Shown: in pieces, positions 53,304 to 60,758 of the stretch
Layout: each line of letters starts with the position of its first letter
How positions within the stretch are numbered: position 1 is the stretch's first letter
Assembly (NCBI GenBank): GCA_052108535.1
Contig: JBQDZM010000002.1
Location: 1 to 64,000, forward strand
DNA: 64,000 bases
Reading direction: 5' to 3'
Source: Galactobacter sp052108535
GTDB lineage: Bacteria; Actinomycetota; Actinomycetes; Actinomycetales; Micrococcaceae
Position numbers and translations under genes: made by a program
The notes under the pieces: model-generated
What the model was told of the DNA's origin: nothing
Databases searched by the model: none
Seen by the model: only the letters and a program-made list of their open reading frames with translations

Positions 53304-53351
53304 GTAACACGGTTGTCACCATCGGTGACCAGGAACGCCCTCCTGGTGATC
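53304..53351. promoter_or_regulatory. Phased repeats and dyads between the response regulator gene and glpT
   Basis: GTAACA (53304), GTCACC (53315), GTGACC (53325) and GTGATC (53346) are spaced 11, 10 and 21 bp, i.e. one and two helical turns, as expected for tandem OmpR-family binding. The same DNA holds dyads GTCACC-ATC-GGTGAC and CCAGGA-ACGCCC-TCCTGG, which could also act as a weak terminator. glpT starts 65 nt downstream. Confidence 0.5.
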
Positions 53352-53416
53352 GACGCTGCCCCAGGATGGATCGTGGTAAGTACTCACTCCATCAAGGGCA
53401 TAAGGAAAAGACCAAC

Positions 53417-54823
53417 ATGGCTCATAAGTCCAAAGGCGGGCTGGGGTTCCTCTCCGCACCGGCCGACGCGCCCAGGCTCGGTGCAGCGGAAGTAGCGAAG
53501 AAGTATCCGCGACTGCGCGCACAGGTTTTCCTGGGGATCTTCCTGGGTTACGCAGGTTTCTATCTCATCCGGAACAACGTGTCCATCGTGTCGCAGATCT
53601 TCAAGGATCACGACATCATGAACACCGTGCAGATCGGCATCGTCGCCAACTCCGTGCTGATCGCCTACGGGCTCTCCAAGTTCTTCATGGCGATGCTCTC
53701 CGACCGTTCCAACGCGCGCTACTTCCTGCCGCTGGGTCTCGCGCTCTCCGCCGTCGTGAACCTGTTCGTGGCCTTTGTCCCCTGGGTGACCGCATCCGTG
53801 GGCGTCTTCGCGACCGTCATGTTCATCAACGGTTGGGTGCAGGGTATGGGATGGCCGCCCTCCGGCCGCGTGCTGGTGCACTGGTTCTCCACCAAGGAAC
53901 GCGGCTGGAAGACGTCCATCTGGAACTGTGCCCACAACGTCGGCGGTGCCGGCGTCGGTGTGGCCGCCGCCTACGCCCTGCACACCTGGGCCGCGTCGCC
54001 CGACGACTGGCGCCCGGCCTTCTGGTTCCCCGCCATCATCGCGCTGGTGGTGGCCGTCGTCGCCTTCTTCATGATCCGCGACCGGCCCGAGGCCGTGGGC
54101 CTGCCTCCCATCGAGGAACACCGTAACGATCCGGCCAAGGTGGAGGTCGCAGCGGAAGAGAAGGAAGGCTCAACGTGGTGGGCCACGCTGGTCAAGCACG
54201 TCCTCACCAACCGTGTGGTGTGGTTCCTGGCCCTCACCAACGTCTTCGTCTACACCCTGCGCTACGGCGTGCTGAACTGGATTCCCGTGTACCTGGGCGA
54301 CCACAAGGGGGCCAAGGTCTCCGACGGCATCCTCGGATTTGCGGTGTTCGAATTGGCTGGCATCATCGGCACCCTGCTGTGCGGTTGGGTCTCCGACAAG
54401 GTGTTCAAGGGCTGGCGCTCCGGGGCCGGGATCCTCTTCCTGGCCGGTACCGGCGTCGCGATCCTGGGGTACTGGCTGCTGCCCGCCTCCGCCCCGCTCT
54501 GGCTTTTCTACGTCCTGATCGCCGTGATCGGCGGGCTGATCTACGGTCCCGTCATGCTGATCGGGCTCCAGGCCATCGACCTCTCCCCGAAGCACGTGGC
54601 CGGTACCGCGGCAGGATTCACTGGGCTGTTCGGCTACATCCTGGGCGCCACGCTGGCCTCCACCGGTGTTGGCTACCTCATCCATAGCTTCGGCTGGGAC
54701 GTCACCTGGATCGCGATGATTATCGTCTGCGCCATCGCCGTGGTCTTCATGGTGATCCTGGGCCGCGACGAGCGTCGACTGATGCAGCGTCGCGAGCAGC
54801 AGGCCACCGCCCAGGGTGAGTGA
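53417..54823 (+). CDS. glpT: Glycerol-3-phosphate transporter (organophosphate:Pi antiporter)
   Basis: MFS inner-membrane transporter of 468 residues that exchanges glycerol 3-phosphate for phosphate. It resembles E. coli GlpT closely: GFYLIRNNVSI (first binding Arg, residue 52), SDRSNARYFLPLGL, QGMGWPPSGRVLVHWF, WNCAHNVGGAG (binding His), VYTLRYGVLNW (second binding Arg) and IYGPVMLIGLQAIDLSPKHV followed by AGTAAGFTGLFGY. Twelve helices are expected. An unusually long N-terminus (about 35 residues) precedes helix 1. ATG at 53417 with AAGGAAAAG upstream. The rest of the glycerol regulon is 6 kb away. Confidence 0.94.
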   Translation: MAHKSKGGLGFLSAPADAPRLGAAEVAKKYPRLRAQVFLGIFLGYAGFYLIRNNVSIVSQIFKDHDIMNTVQIGIVANSVLIAYGLSKFFMAMLSDRSNARYFLPLGLALSAVVNLFVAFVPWVTASVGVFATVMFINGWVQGMGWPPSGRVLVHWFSTKERGWKTSIWNCAHNVGGAGVGVAAAYALHTWAASPDDWRPAFWFPAIIALVVAVVAFFMIRDRPEAVGLPPIEEHRNDPAKVEVAAEEKEGSTWWATLVKHVLTNRVVWFLALTNVFVYTLRYGVLNWIPVYLGDHKGAKVSDGILGFAVFELAGIIGTLLCGWVSDKVFKGWRSGAGILFLAGTGVAILGYWLLPASAPLWLFYVLIAVIGGLIYGPVMLIGLQAIDLSPKHVAGTAAGFTGLFGYILGATLASTGVGYLIHSFGWDVTWIAMIIVCAIAVVFMVILGRDERRLMQRREQQATAQGE

Positions 54824-54860
54824 CGGCTCCTCCTGAAGATCGTTCGGTGCTCCCGACAAG

Positions 54861-54897
54861 CCGGTGCCCCGGTGACCCAGTGTCGCCGGGGCACCGG
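54861..54897 (+). terminator. glpT terminator
   Basis: CCGGTGCCCCGG and CCGGGGCACCGG form a perfect 12-bp stem with a 13-nt loop, 37 nt after the glpT stop, followed by TCGTTG. Confidence 0.82.
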
Positions 54898-54922
54898 TCG
54901 TTGGTGGGCGTCGCGTCCCAAG

Positions 54923-54928
54923 TAGGCT
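54923..54928 (+). promoter_or_regulatory. -10 element of the ABC importer operon
   Basis: TAGGCT ends exactly 7 nt before the GTG at 54936 and lies 25 nt after the glpT terminator. No space for a TPP-type riboswitch. Confidence 0.57.
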
Positions 54929-54935
54929 GAAGCTC

Positions 54936-55976
54936 GTGTCCTGGTTACATTCGCGGTGGTTGCGTGCGTGGTTCACGCGTGTCGCTATCGTGGTCGCGGG
55001 GGCAGCGCTGTTGATCACGGCGGCGCTGTGGCTGCAGCCACAGCGGGCCGACCTTTCTGTGGTGTGTTCCAACAACGTGGAATCGTGTCGCGCCGTGGCC
55101 CAGGCCTACGAGGATCGCACCGGTGTGAGGGTCTCCGTGGTGCGACTGCCGACCTCGGAGGCGCTGGGGCGCATCAAAGTCCCCAACGATCGGCCGGAGT
55201 TCGACGTCTGGTTGGGCGGCCCGGCGGAGTCGTATTCGGACGCGGCGGATCGTGGACTGCTTGACCCCATCGGAGATCTGCCTTCCGTACGGGATCTCCC
55301 CCACGATATGAAGGACGAGCACGGGTACTGGGCCGGCGTGTACGGGGGAGTGCTGGCTCTGTGCGTCAACACCGAACTCGTCCCGGACGCACCGGTCTCA
55401 TGGGATCAATTGCTCCAGGACGAGTACGACGACCAGATCATCATGTCCTCTCCGCTGCTCTCAGGGACCGCCGCCACGATGCTCTGGGTCCAGTACTCCA
55501 GAGGCGGGTCCATCGACTTCGCCACCGAGTACATGGCCGCATTGGACTCTCGGCTGCGTGGCTATCTCGACTCGGGCACGGCCGTGGCCCGCAACGTCGC
55601 TCGCGGGAATGCCGGTATCGGCATCTCGTTTGCCCCCTATTGCCGCACGGAGCAGCGGCAGGGAGCGCCGGTGAAGGTGGTCCATCCGGAGGAAGGGACC
55701 GGTTACGAGATCGGGGCCATCGGACTGTTGTCCGGATCGGAGCGGAAACCGCAATCGCGTGAGTTCATCGACTTCGCGGTGTCCGAGGCAGGGCAGGCGG
55801 CCTCCGGCTCAACGGTGGAGCAGTCTCGCACCACCAAGTATCAGCATCCCAACCTGACTGACGAGCTTGAGGCCCTGGACGTCGAGGTCTACGGCGGGGA
55901 CTCCTTGGACGCGGCCCGGGTCCGTGAGGAACTCATCCGGGAATGGTCGGTGGAGGTGCGTCGTGGCACGTATTGA
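54936..55976 (+). CDS. ABC transporter substrate-binding protein (AfuA/FbpA-like)
   Basis: The 346 residues begin with a membrane helix (VAIVVAGAALLITAALWL, residues 17-34) and an extracellular periplasmic-binding fold of the iron(III)/thiamine/phosphonate class: LSVVCSNNVESCRAVAQAYE, VRLPTSEALGRIKV, PEFDVWLGGPAESYSDAA and MSSPLLSGTAATMLW. No lipobox Cys is seen, so it may stay attached by its uncleaved helix, unusual for a Gram-positive binding protein. First gene of a three-gene importer; it overlaps the permease gene by 14 nt. The ligand cannot be fixed from sequence; ferric iron is the default for this family. Confidence 0.8.
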   Translation: MSWLHSRWLRAWFTRVAIVVAGAALLITAALWLQPQRADLSVVCSNNVESCRAVAQAYEDRTGVRVSVVRLPTSEALGRIKVPNDRPEFDVWLGGPAESYSDAADRGLLDPIGDLPSVRDLPHDMKDEHGYWAGVYGGVLALCVNTELVPDAPVSWDQLLQDEYDDQIIMSSPLLSGTAATMLWVQYSRGGSIDFATEYMAALDSRLRGYLDSGTAVARNVARGNAGIGISFAPYCRTEQRQGAPVKVVHPEEGTGYEIGAIGLLSGSERKPQSREFIDFAVSEAGQAASGSTVEQSRTTKYQHPNLTDELEALDVEVYGGDSLDAARVREELIREWSVEVRRGTY

Positions 55977-57540
55977 TCGCCTCCTGCCCGCCGCCGTGGT
56001 GCTCACCGTCGCCGCAGGATTCGTGCTGCCGACCGCCTTGGCCTGGAGGGGGAACGACCCCGACGGCCTGCCTGCCCCGGCCTGGGGCCGGCTACTAGAG
56101 GTCACGGCCCGGTCGCTGGTGCTGCCCGTGGCGGCGAGCACGCTGGCCTTGGTGCTGGCCGCCGCCGTCGTCACGCTGGCCTACACGACGCTGTCTCGCA
56201 CGGGGCGCAGGATCCTCTTGGGCCTTCTCGCCCTTCCCTTCGTCTTTCCGCCTGTGGTCATCGCGGCAGCCGTCCATGAGGGCCTGGGGCAGGCGATTCT
56301 GCTGCTCTCCTCCACGTTGGTTGCGCTCCCGATGGCCGTGGCAGGGCAGGTGCTCGGTTTGAGGTTTGTGGACTCCGAGACGTTGATGCTGACGCGTTCA
56401 CTGGGGCTTCCGGTCTTTGCCGCGTGGCGGAAAGCCGTGATCCCGCTGTGGTCCAGAGGGGCCTTCCTTGCCTGGGCCTGGTCGGTGCTGCAACTGTTCT
56501 CTGACCCCGGCGTCCCTGATGTGTACGGAGGCAACCGGGCGTATCTGGCCTCCCACAGCTTCCGCGCCGTCTCCTCCGGGCAGACCGGAGCACCCGTGAT
56601 GCGGGCCGTGCTCTTCACGATGGTGCTGGCCGTCATCATCTGCGTGATTCTCACCAGGCCGCGGTTCTGGCGCATCGTCGGTTCCGGCCCAAGAAACGCA
56701 CGGTTCCCCGTCTCCGATCTGTTGCGCTCGGCGCCGGTACCGGGGTGGGTGAAGGTCAGCGCAGGCGTCGTTTCCGGCGTCGTGGTCGTGGCGGTCCTCG
56801 GCTTGATCGGTGTGATCGCGGCTGGGGCCATCCGCTCCACAACGAGTGAACCGATTCAGCTGGCCCCGATCCTCGCAACGGTCCTGCTGGTGCTCGTCGC
56901 GGTCCCGGCAGGCGTCGTCATCGCCTTCGTCTTCTCCCTGTCGTTGCGCAGGGCAAGTCGATTCTGGCGCCGCTGCGGCATCTTCCTGCTCCTGTTGATG
57001 ATCTTCAGTTCCCCGACGGCGATCGGAGCGGTGCTCGGGACGGTATTGAGGCGGCCCGTGAGCGTGGAAGGATTCGTGCTGCTCCCGGCGCTCGTGGGCG
57101 GTGGTTCCGTGGCGAATGGTTGGTTCGGATTGTTGATCGCGACTCTGGCAGTGTGTGTTCCAGCGTCCTCACTCGTGATGCTGGCGCTGCTGTCCACCCG
57201 CCCCTCGACCGCGATCCGCTCGGCCAGGAGCCTGGGCGCCGGCCCACTGCGGACGCTGTTCACCACCGGGCCCATGTACCTGAAGCCGTTGGTCGTGGCG
57301 TCGGTGTGCGTGCAGATGAGCGCTTCGTTGACCAGTCTCTCCCCGCAGGTCCTGGTGCAGCCGGGCGGCACCTCGCTCGCCACACCCTATCTATTCGGTC
57401 TGATCGCCGGCGGGCGTACGGATGAGGCCTTCGGTCTGGCGGCGGTGACCGGCGTGGTGACCTGCATCGCCCTGAGCGGGATCCTCCTGCTGCTGCGGAT
57501 GAGCATCGACACGGACTTTAGAGCGAGGAACAAAATATGA
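55963..57540 (+). CDS. ABC transporter permease, fused two-domain (FbpB/ThiP-like)
   Basis: Integral membrane protein of 525 residues with about twelve helices and two BPD_transp_1 repeats in one chain, as in FbpB and ThiP. EAA-loop regions are visible in the first half (TLMLTRSLGLPVFAAWRKAV) and the second (TAIRSARSLGAGPLRTLFTT). GTG at 55963 with GGAGGT just upstream, inside the preceding gene. It overlaps the ATPase gene by 4 nt. Works with the binding protein and ATPase to move one substrate inward. Confidence 0.87.
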   Translation: MARIDRLLPAAVVLTVAAGFVLPTALAWRGNDPDGLPAPAWGRLLEVTARSLVLPVAASTLALVLAAAVVTLAYTTLSRTGRRILLGLLALPFVFPPVVIAAAVHEGLGQAILLLSSTLVALPMAVAGQVLGLRFVDSETLMLTRSLGLPVFAAWRKAVIPLWSRGAFLAWAWSVLQLFSDPGVPDVYGGNRAYLASHSFRAVSSGQTGAPVMRAVLFTMVLAVIICVILTRPRFWRIVGSGPRNARFPVSDLLRSAPVPGWVKVSAGVVSGVVVVAVLGLIGVIAAGAIRSTTSEPIQLAPILATVLLVLVAVPAGVVIAFVFSLSLRRASRFWRRCGIFLLLLMIFSSPTAIGAVLGTVLRRPVSVEGFVLLPALVGGGSVANGWFGLLIATLAVCVPASSLVMLALLSTRPSTAIRSARSLGAGPLRTLFTTGPMYLKPLVVASVCVQMSASLTSLSPQVLVQPGGTSLATPYLFGLIAGGRTDEAFGLAAVTGVVTCIALSGILLLLRMSIDTDFRARNKI

Positions 57541-58607
57541 ACCACGTGCCGACCGGATTGCACGTCCGAGGACTCGCCACAGACGTGGGTGGGTTCGGCC
57601 TGGGACCGCTGGACCTGGATGTGGCTGCCGGAGAGATCCTGGCGGTGGTGGGACCCTCGGGCTGCGGCAAATCAACGCTGCTCAACGCCTTGGCGGGTTT
57701 CGTCCAGGGGCGGGGGCACGTCGGGGTCGGAGCCTCCGACATCTCCACGCTGCCGCCGGAACGGCGACCTGTGGGACTGGTGTTCCAGCACCCGGTGCTA
57801 TTCCACGGGATGACGGTGCGGGAGAACATCGGATACGGTCTCGACGACACGAGGATGCTTGAGGGCAAACGGTCCGATCTGATCGACATTGCGATGGCCA
57901 ATCTGAGGATCGGCTCCTTGGCTGACGCGGAACCGGGGACGCTCTCGGGCGGCCAGTCCCAACGTGTGGCGCTGGCCCAGACCCTGGTTCGCAAACCTCG
58001 GGTGCTGCTGCTGGATGAGCCGCTCTCGCATGTGGAGGCTTCCTTGCGCCGTGATATCCGCAGGGACATCAGGCGTCAGGTCTCACGTGATCAGGTGGCG
58101 GCCGTCTACGTCACGCACGATCAGGAGGATGCGTTTCTGGTTGCGGATCGGGTGGCCGTGATGCGCCAGGGCAAGATCGTTCAAGTGGATTGGCCCATGC
58201 GGGTCTACCGTCGTCCGGCATCCCGATTCGTTGCGGACCTGATGGGGCAGGAGAACGTCCTCTCCGGCATGGTGCTCGGCAGTGCGGGGCAGCATCTGGC
58301 CAGGGTCAGGATCGGGAACCAGGAGTATCGGATCCCGTGCGGGGACGAGCCGCGGCTGGGCCCGGCCACCGTGGTGTTACCCCCGGAATCCGTCGAGCTG
58401 ACGGGCGTGGACCCTGCTGCGGAGGTGGTGGGTGACGTGGGGCAGGTGATCACGTCAGCGTTCCTGGGCCATCGCAGCCAGACGGAGGTGGAAACCGACT
58501 TAGGCACGCTCGTGGTGCACGAATGGGACGCAGAGGTGCCTCGTGCCGTGGGGCAGATGGTTCGCTTCACGGTTCGAGCTGGCCGGGGTTGGGTGATGCA
58601 GGGTTGA
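57537..58607 (+). CDS. ABC transporter ATP-binding protein (FbpC/PotA-like)
   Basis: Cytoplasmic ATPase of 356 residues: Walker A GPSGCGKST, Q-loop VFQHPVLF, signature LSGGQSQRVALAQ, Walker B VLLLDEPLSH and switch His in VTHDQEDA. After about residue 240 comes a TOBE-type domain (GNQEYRIPCGDEP, VVLPPESVELTG, SAFLGHRSQTEVET), typical of CUT1/FbpC ATPases and often regulatory. ATGA overlap with the permease gene. Ends 20 nt from the converging hydrolase gene. Confidence 0.92.
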   Translation: MNHVPTGLHVRGLATDVGGFGLGPLDLDVAAGEILAVVGPSGCGKSTLLNALAGFVQGRGHVGVGASDISTLPPERRPVGLVFQHPVLFHGMTVRENIGYGLDDTRMLEGKRSDLIDIAMANLRIGSLADAEPGTLSGGQSQRVALAQTLVRKPRVLLLDEPLSHVEASLRRDIRRDIRRQVSRDQVAAVYVTHDQEDAFLVADRVAVMRQGKIVQVDWPMRVYRRPASRFVADLMGQENVLSGMVLGSAGQHLARVRIGNQEYRIPCGDEPRLGPATVVLPPESVELTGVDPAAEVVGDVGQVITSAFLGHRSQTEVETDLGTLVVHEWDAEVPRAVGQMVRFTVRAGRGWVMQG

Positions 58608-58627
58608 GCCTGTGCCCCGAGGCCGGG

Positions 58628-59545
58628 TCAGCGCTGGGACAGGAAGTCTTCGATGAACGCGGCAGCGGCCGCCGGCGTCTCGTAGTGGATCAGATGGCCC
58701 ACGCCCGGGATCACGTCCAGCTGGGCGTTCCCGATCGTGTCAGCCAGCCGTTGCTGCCCCCGCACCGATCCCAGGGGGTCCTTCTCACCGGCCACCAACA
58801 GCGTGGGCGTGGTGATCCGGGAGGCGACGTCGCGCACGCTGTGCGTGATCGAGGAACGGTAGGCGCTGAGCAAGGTCTCCGGGTCGGAGAACGCCGCAAA
58901 GTACGTACGGTGCTGATCGCGGACGTAGTCCTTCACCAAGGGGGCCTTGCTGGTGAGCATCGCGGCGGTGGTGACGTCCACGACCAGCCTGGCTCGGAGC
59001 ACCGACTCTCCCACCCGACGGGGAAGCAGGGCGCTGAGCTCGTAGTAGCCAGCCACCACAGCCGTGGACACGGCCTGTGACGCTGAGGTCTGGAGGGCCG
59101 GACGGCAGATCGGGTTCACCAGCACCAACTGCCCAAACAGGCCGGGATGCTCCGCCACCGTGTAGGCGGCAACGACGGAACCGAACGAATGGCCCAACAG
59201 GACGGTGGACGGCGGGAGGTCCAATGCTCGGGCCAGGCCGACCACCACGGGCACGTAGCCGGGGGCCGAATGCGTGTACGCGCCATCGCTGAATGGGTCG
59301 GACGCACCAAAACCGGGAAGATCGGGTGCCACCACGGTGTAGTCGGGCAACGCGTTGACGAGACGCCGCAGCCCATGGTGATCCCCGCGGAAGCCGTGGA
59401 CGGCCAGGACGATCCCGCGCTGCACCCCTCGGGACGGATACAGCCAGGTGCGGACCCGGGCCCCACCGATCTCCACATGGAAGGCCAGTGCCTCGCGGTC
59501 GTCGGCCAGTGGCGGGTCGAGGGTGGAAGCGGAGGAGGTCAGCAC
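58628..59545 (-). CDS. Alpha/beta-fold hydrolase
   Basis: Cytoplasmic hydrolase of 305 residues. HG motif region VLAVHGFRGDHHGLRR, VVAPDLPGFGASD, nucleophile elbow LGHSFGSVVA, an acid in VAGEKDPLG, and the catalytic His in IPGVGHLIHYETP near the C-terminus: a complete Ser-Asp-His triad. Lid helices lie at about residues 150-220. Substrate unknown; such proteins are esterases, C-C hydrolases or haloperoxidase-like enzymes. The GTG start has a -10 hexamer 7 nt upstream. Confidence 0.85.
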   Translation of the reverse strand: MLTSSASTLDPPLADDREALAFHVEIGGARVRTWLYPSRGVQRGIVLAVHGFRGDHHGLRRLVNALPDYTVVAPDLPGFGASDPFSDGAYTHSAPGYVPVVVGLARALDLPPSTVLLGHSFGSVVAAYTVAEHPGLFGQLVLVNPICRPALQTSASQAVSTAVVAGYYELSALLPRRVGESVLRARLVVDVTTAAMLTSKAPLVKDYVRDQHRTYFAAFSDPETLLSAYRSSITHSVRDVASRITTPTLLVAGEKDPLGSVRGQQRLADTIGNAQLDVIPGVGHLIHYETPAAAAAFIEDFLSQR

Positions 59546-59552
59546 CCGGCCA

Positions 59553-59558
59553 ACTCTA
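59553..59558 (-). promoter_or_regulatory. -10 element of the alpha/beta hydrolase gene
   Basis: TAGAGT on the minus strand, then exactly 7 nt (TGGCCGG) and the GTG at 59545. Confidence 0.55.
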
Positions 59559-59583
59559 CCGAGGGTGCATCCCCGTTGCTGGA

Positions 59584-60618
59584 TCAGCCGTGGTGGGGTC
59601 CCTGACGCGGCCGTACGGCGGCGCGCGGTCTGGGTAAGTGAGCCGCATCGGCCAGAGCACGCGCCGCGGACTCGTCCACGATGATGTGGGTGAACAGGCC
59701 CGCGTTCAGGGCGCCGTGCAACCCGGCCACCTTGCCGCGGCCGTGCGCCACCCCCAATCTGATCGGAACGCCCTGGATCGTCTCGAAGGTTGGCCCCGTG
59801 GAACGGGCGTTGAGCGGGATGGAATCGTGGGTCCCGTCCGCGCGGAAGAACCGCGTGGCGAGATCCCCCACCACGGCCTCCCGCTCGATGAGGGCGTAGT
59901 CCTCCTTGTCCAGGAAGTCGCCGTCGTAGAGATGACTGGTCACCGACGCCGTCATGGAACCGATTCCGGCCACCAACATGTTCATCCGTGACTGCAGATC
60001 AAGGATCCGGCTGATGGATCGTTCCTTCCACAGGTGCTCTCGGGTCACCGGATCGTCAAAGAAGGCTGGAACTGGGAAGGACTGCACATCGGCGTCGAAG
60101 GCGCGCGCAAAACGCTGCAGAATGTTGGCGGCATAGTCCTGGCCGGTGGAGGTGGGGGAGCCCGCGCCGTTGAGCTGGACCACCGTGGAACCGGTCAGCG
60201 GTTGCCGCGTGAGCCGGTGAGAGACCGCTCGGACGGTGGTACCCCAGGCCACACCGAGGACCTGGCCGGAGGTGAACATGGAACTGATGGACTGGGCCGC
60301 CACGCCGGCCACGCGGTCCAGTTCCTGTTCCGCTGAGTCCCCAACGATGGTGGGGACCACGGTGAAGCGCACGTTGAAGTACTTCGACAACGCCCTGCCC
60401 AGGTCGCGCACACCATGGGTGGGGTCGTGGAGCCGGATCTCCACGATCCCGCGCTCGCGGGCCTCGGCGAGGGCGCGCGACACCGTGGAACGCGAGACGT
60501 TCCAGTCCTTGGCCAGGGCGTCCATGGTGCGCTGTTCCTCGTAGTACCCACGGGCCACTGCCAGTAACATCTGCACCCTGGTGGACTGAGGATTCGTGCC
60601 CTCGGCTTGGCTCGTCAT
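59584..60618 (-). CDS. SorC/DeoR-type sugar-binding transcriptional regulator (probable glycerol regulon regulator)
   Basis: The 344 residues start with a helix-turn-helix at about residues 20-60 (ARGYYEEQRTMDALAKDWNV, SRSTVSRALAEARERGIV). A long SorC-type effector domain follows, related to sugar-phosphate isomerases: VLGVAWGTTVRAVSHRL, VVQLNGAGSPTSTGQDYAAN, LVAGIGSMT, GVPIRLGVAHGRGKVAGLHG and THIIVDESAARAL. Divergent from glpD with palindromes in the shared region, so it probably regulates glpD-glpF-glpK and itself, sensing glycerol 3-phosphate or a related ester. The ATG at 60618 is preceded by AAGGAG. Confidence 0.87.
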   Translation of the reverse strand: MTSQAEGTNPQSTRVQMLLAVARGYYEEQRTMDALAKDWNVSRSTVSRALAEARERGIVEIRLHDPTHGVRDLGRALSKYFNVRFTVVPTIVGDSAEQELDRVAGVAAQSISSMFTSGQVLGVAWGTTVRAVSHRLTRQPLTGSTVVQLNGAGSPTSTGQDYAANILQRFARAFDADVQSFPVPAFFDDPVTREHLWKERSISRILDLQSRMNMLVAGIGSMTASVTSHLYDGDFLDKEDYALIEREAVVGDLATRFFRADGTHDSIPLNARSTGPTFETIQGVPIRLGVAHGRGKVAGLHGALNAGLFTHIIVDESAARALADAAHLPRPRAAVRPRQGPHHG

Positions 60619-60627
60619 GGGTCTCCT

Positions 60628-60643
60628 TTGCACGAATGTGCAA
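60628..60643. promoter_or_regulatory. Palindromic operator next to the SorC-type gene
   Basis: TTGCAC-GAAT-GTGCAA, a perfect 6-bp dyad whose left arm overlaps the regulator's own Shine-Dalgarno region, well placed for autoregulation. The form TTGCAC-N4-GTGCAA suits a SorC-family tetramer site. Confidence 0.6.
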
Positions 60644-60691
60644 GATACTTGCTCATCTGATCGGTTGCATCCAGGATTCCATAAGAATGAA

Positions 60692-60734
60692 GTGCGGCAC
60701 ACCTCACCATCACAAATGGTGTGATTCGCCGCAC
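60692..60734. promoter_or_regulatory. Nested palindromes upstream of glpD
   Basis: The outer arms are GTGCGGC (60692-60698) and GCCGCAC (60728-60734). Within lie CACACC/GGTGTG and the perfect dyad ATCACA-AATGG-TGTGAT (60709-60725). This is 25 nt before the glpD start, so binding here would control glpD directly. It could also fold as a leader hairpin. Confidence 0.55.
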
Positions 60735-60758
60735 ATTAGTGGATCAGGGAGGATCACC

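Noticed and set aside
54824..54935. TPP riboswitch before the importer, which would mark it as a thiamine transporter
   Set aside because: The interval is filled by a terminator and a -10 element; no CUGAGA or thi-box pattern is seen.
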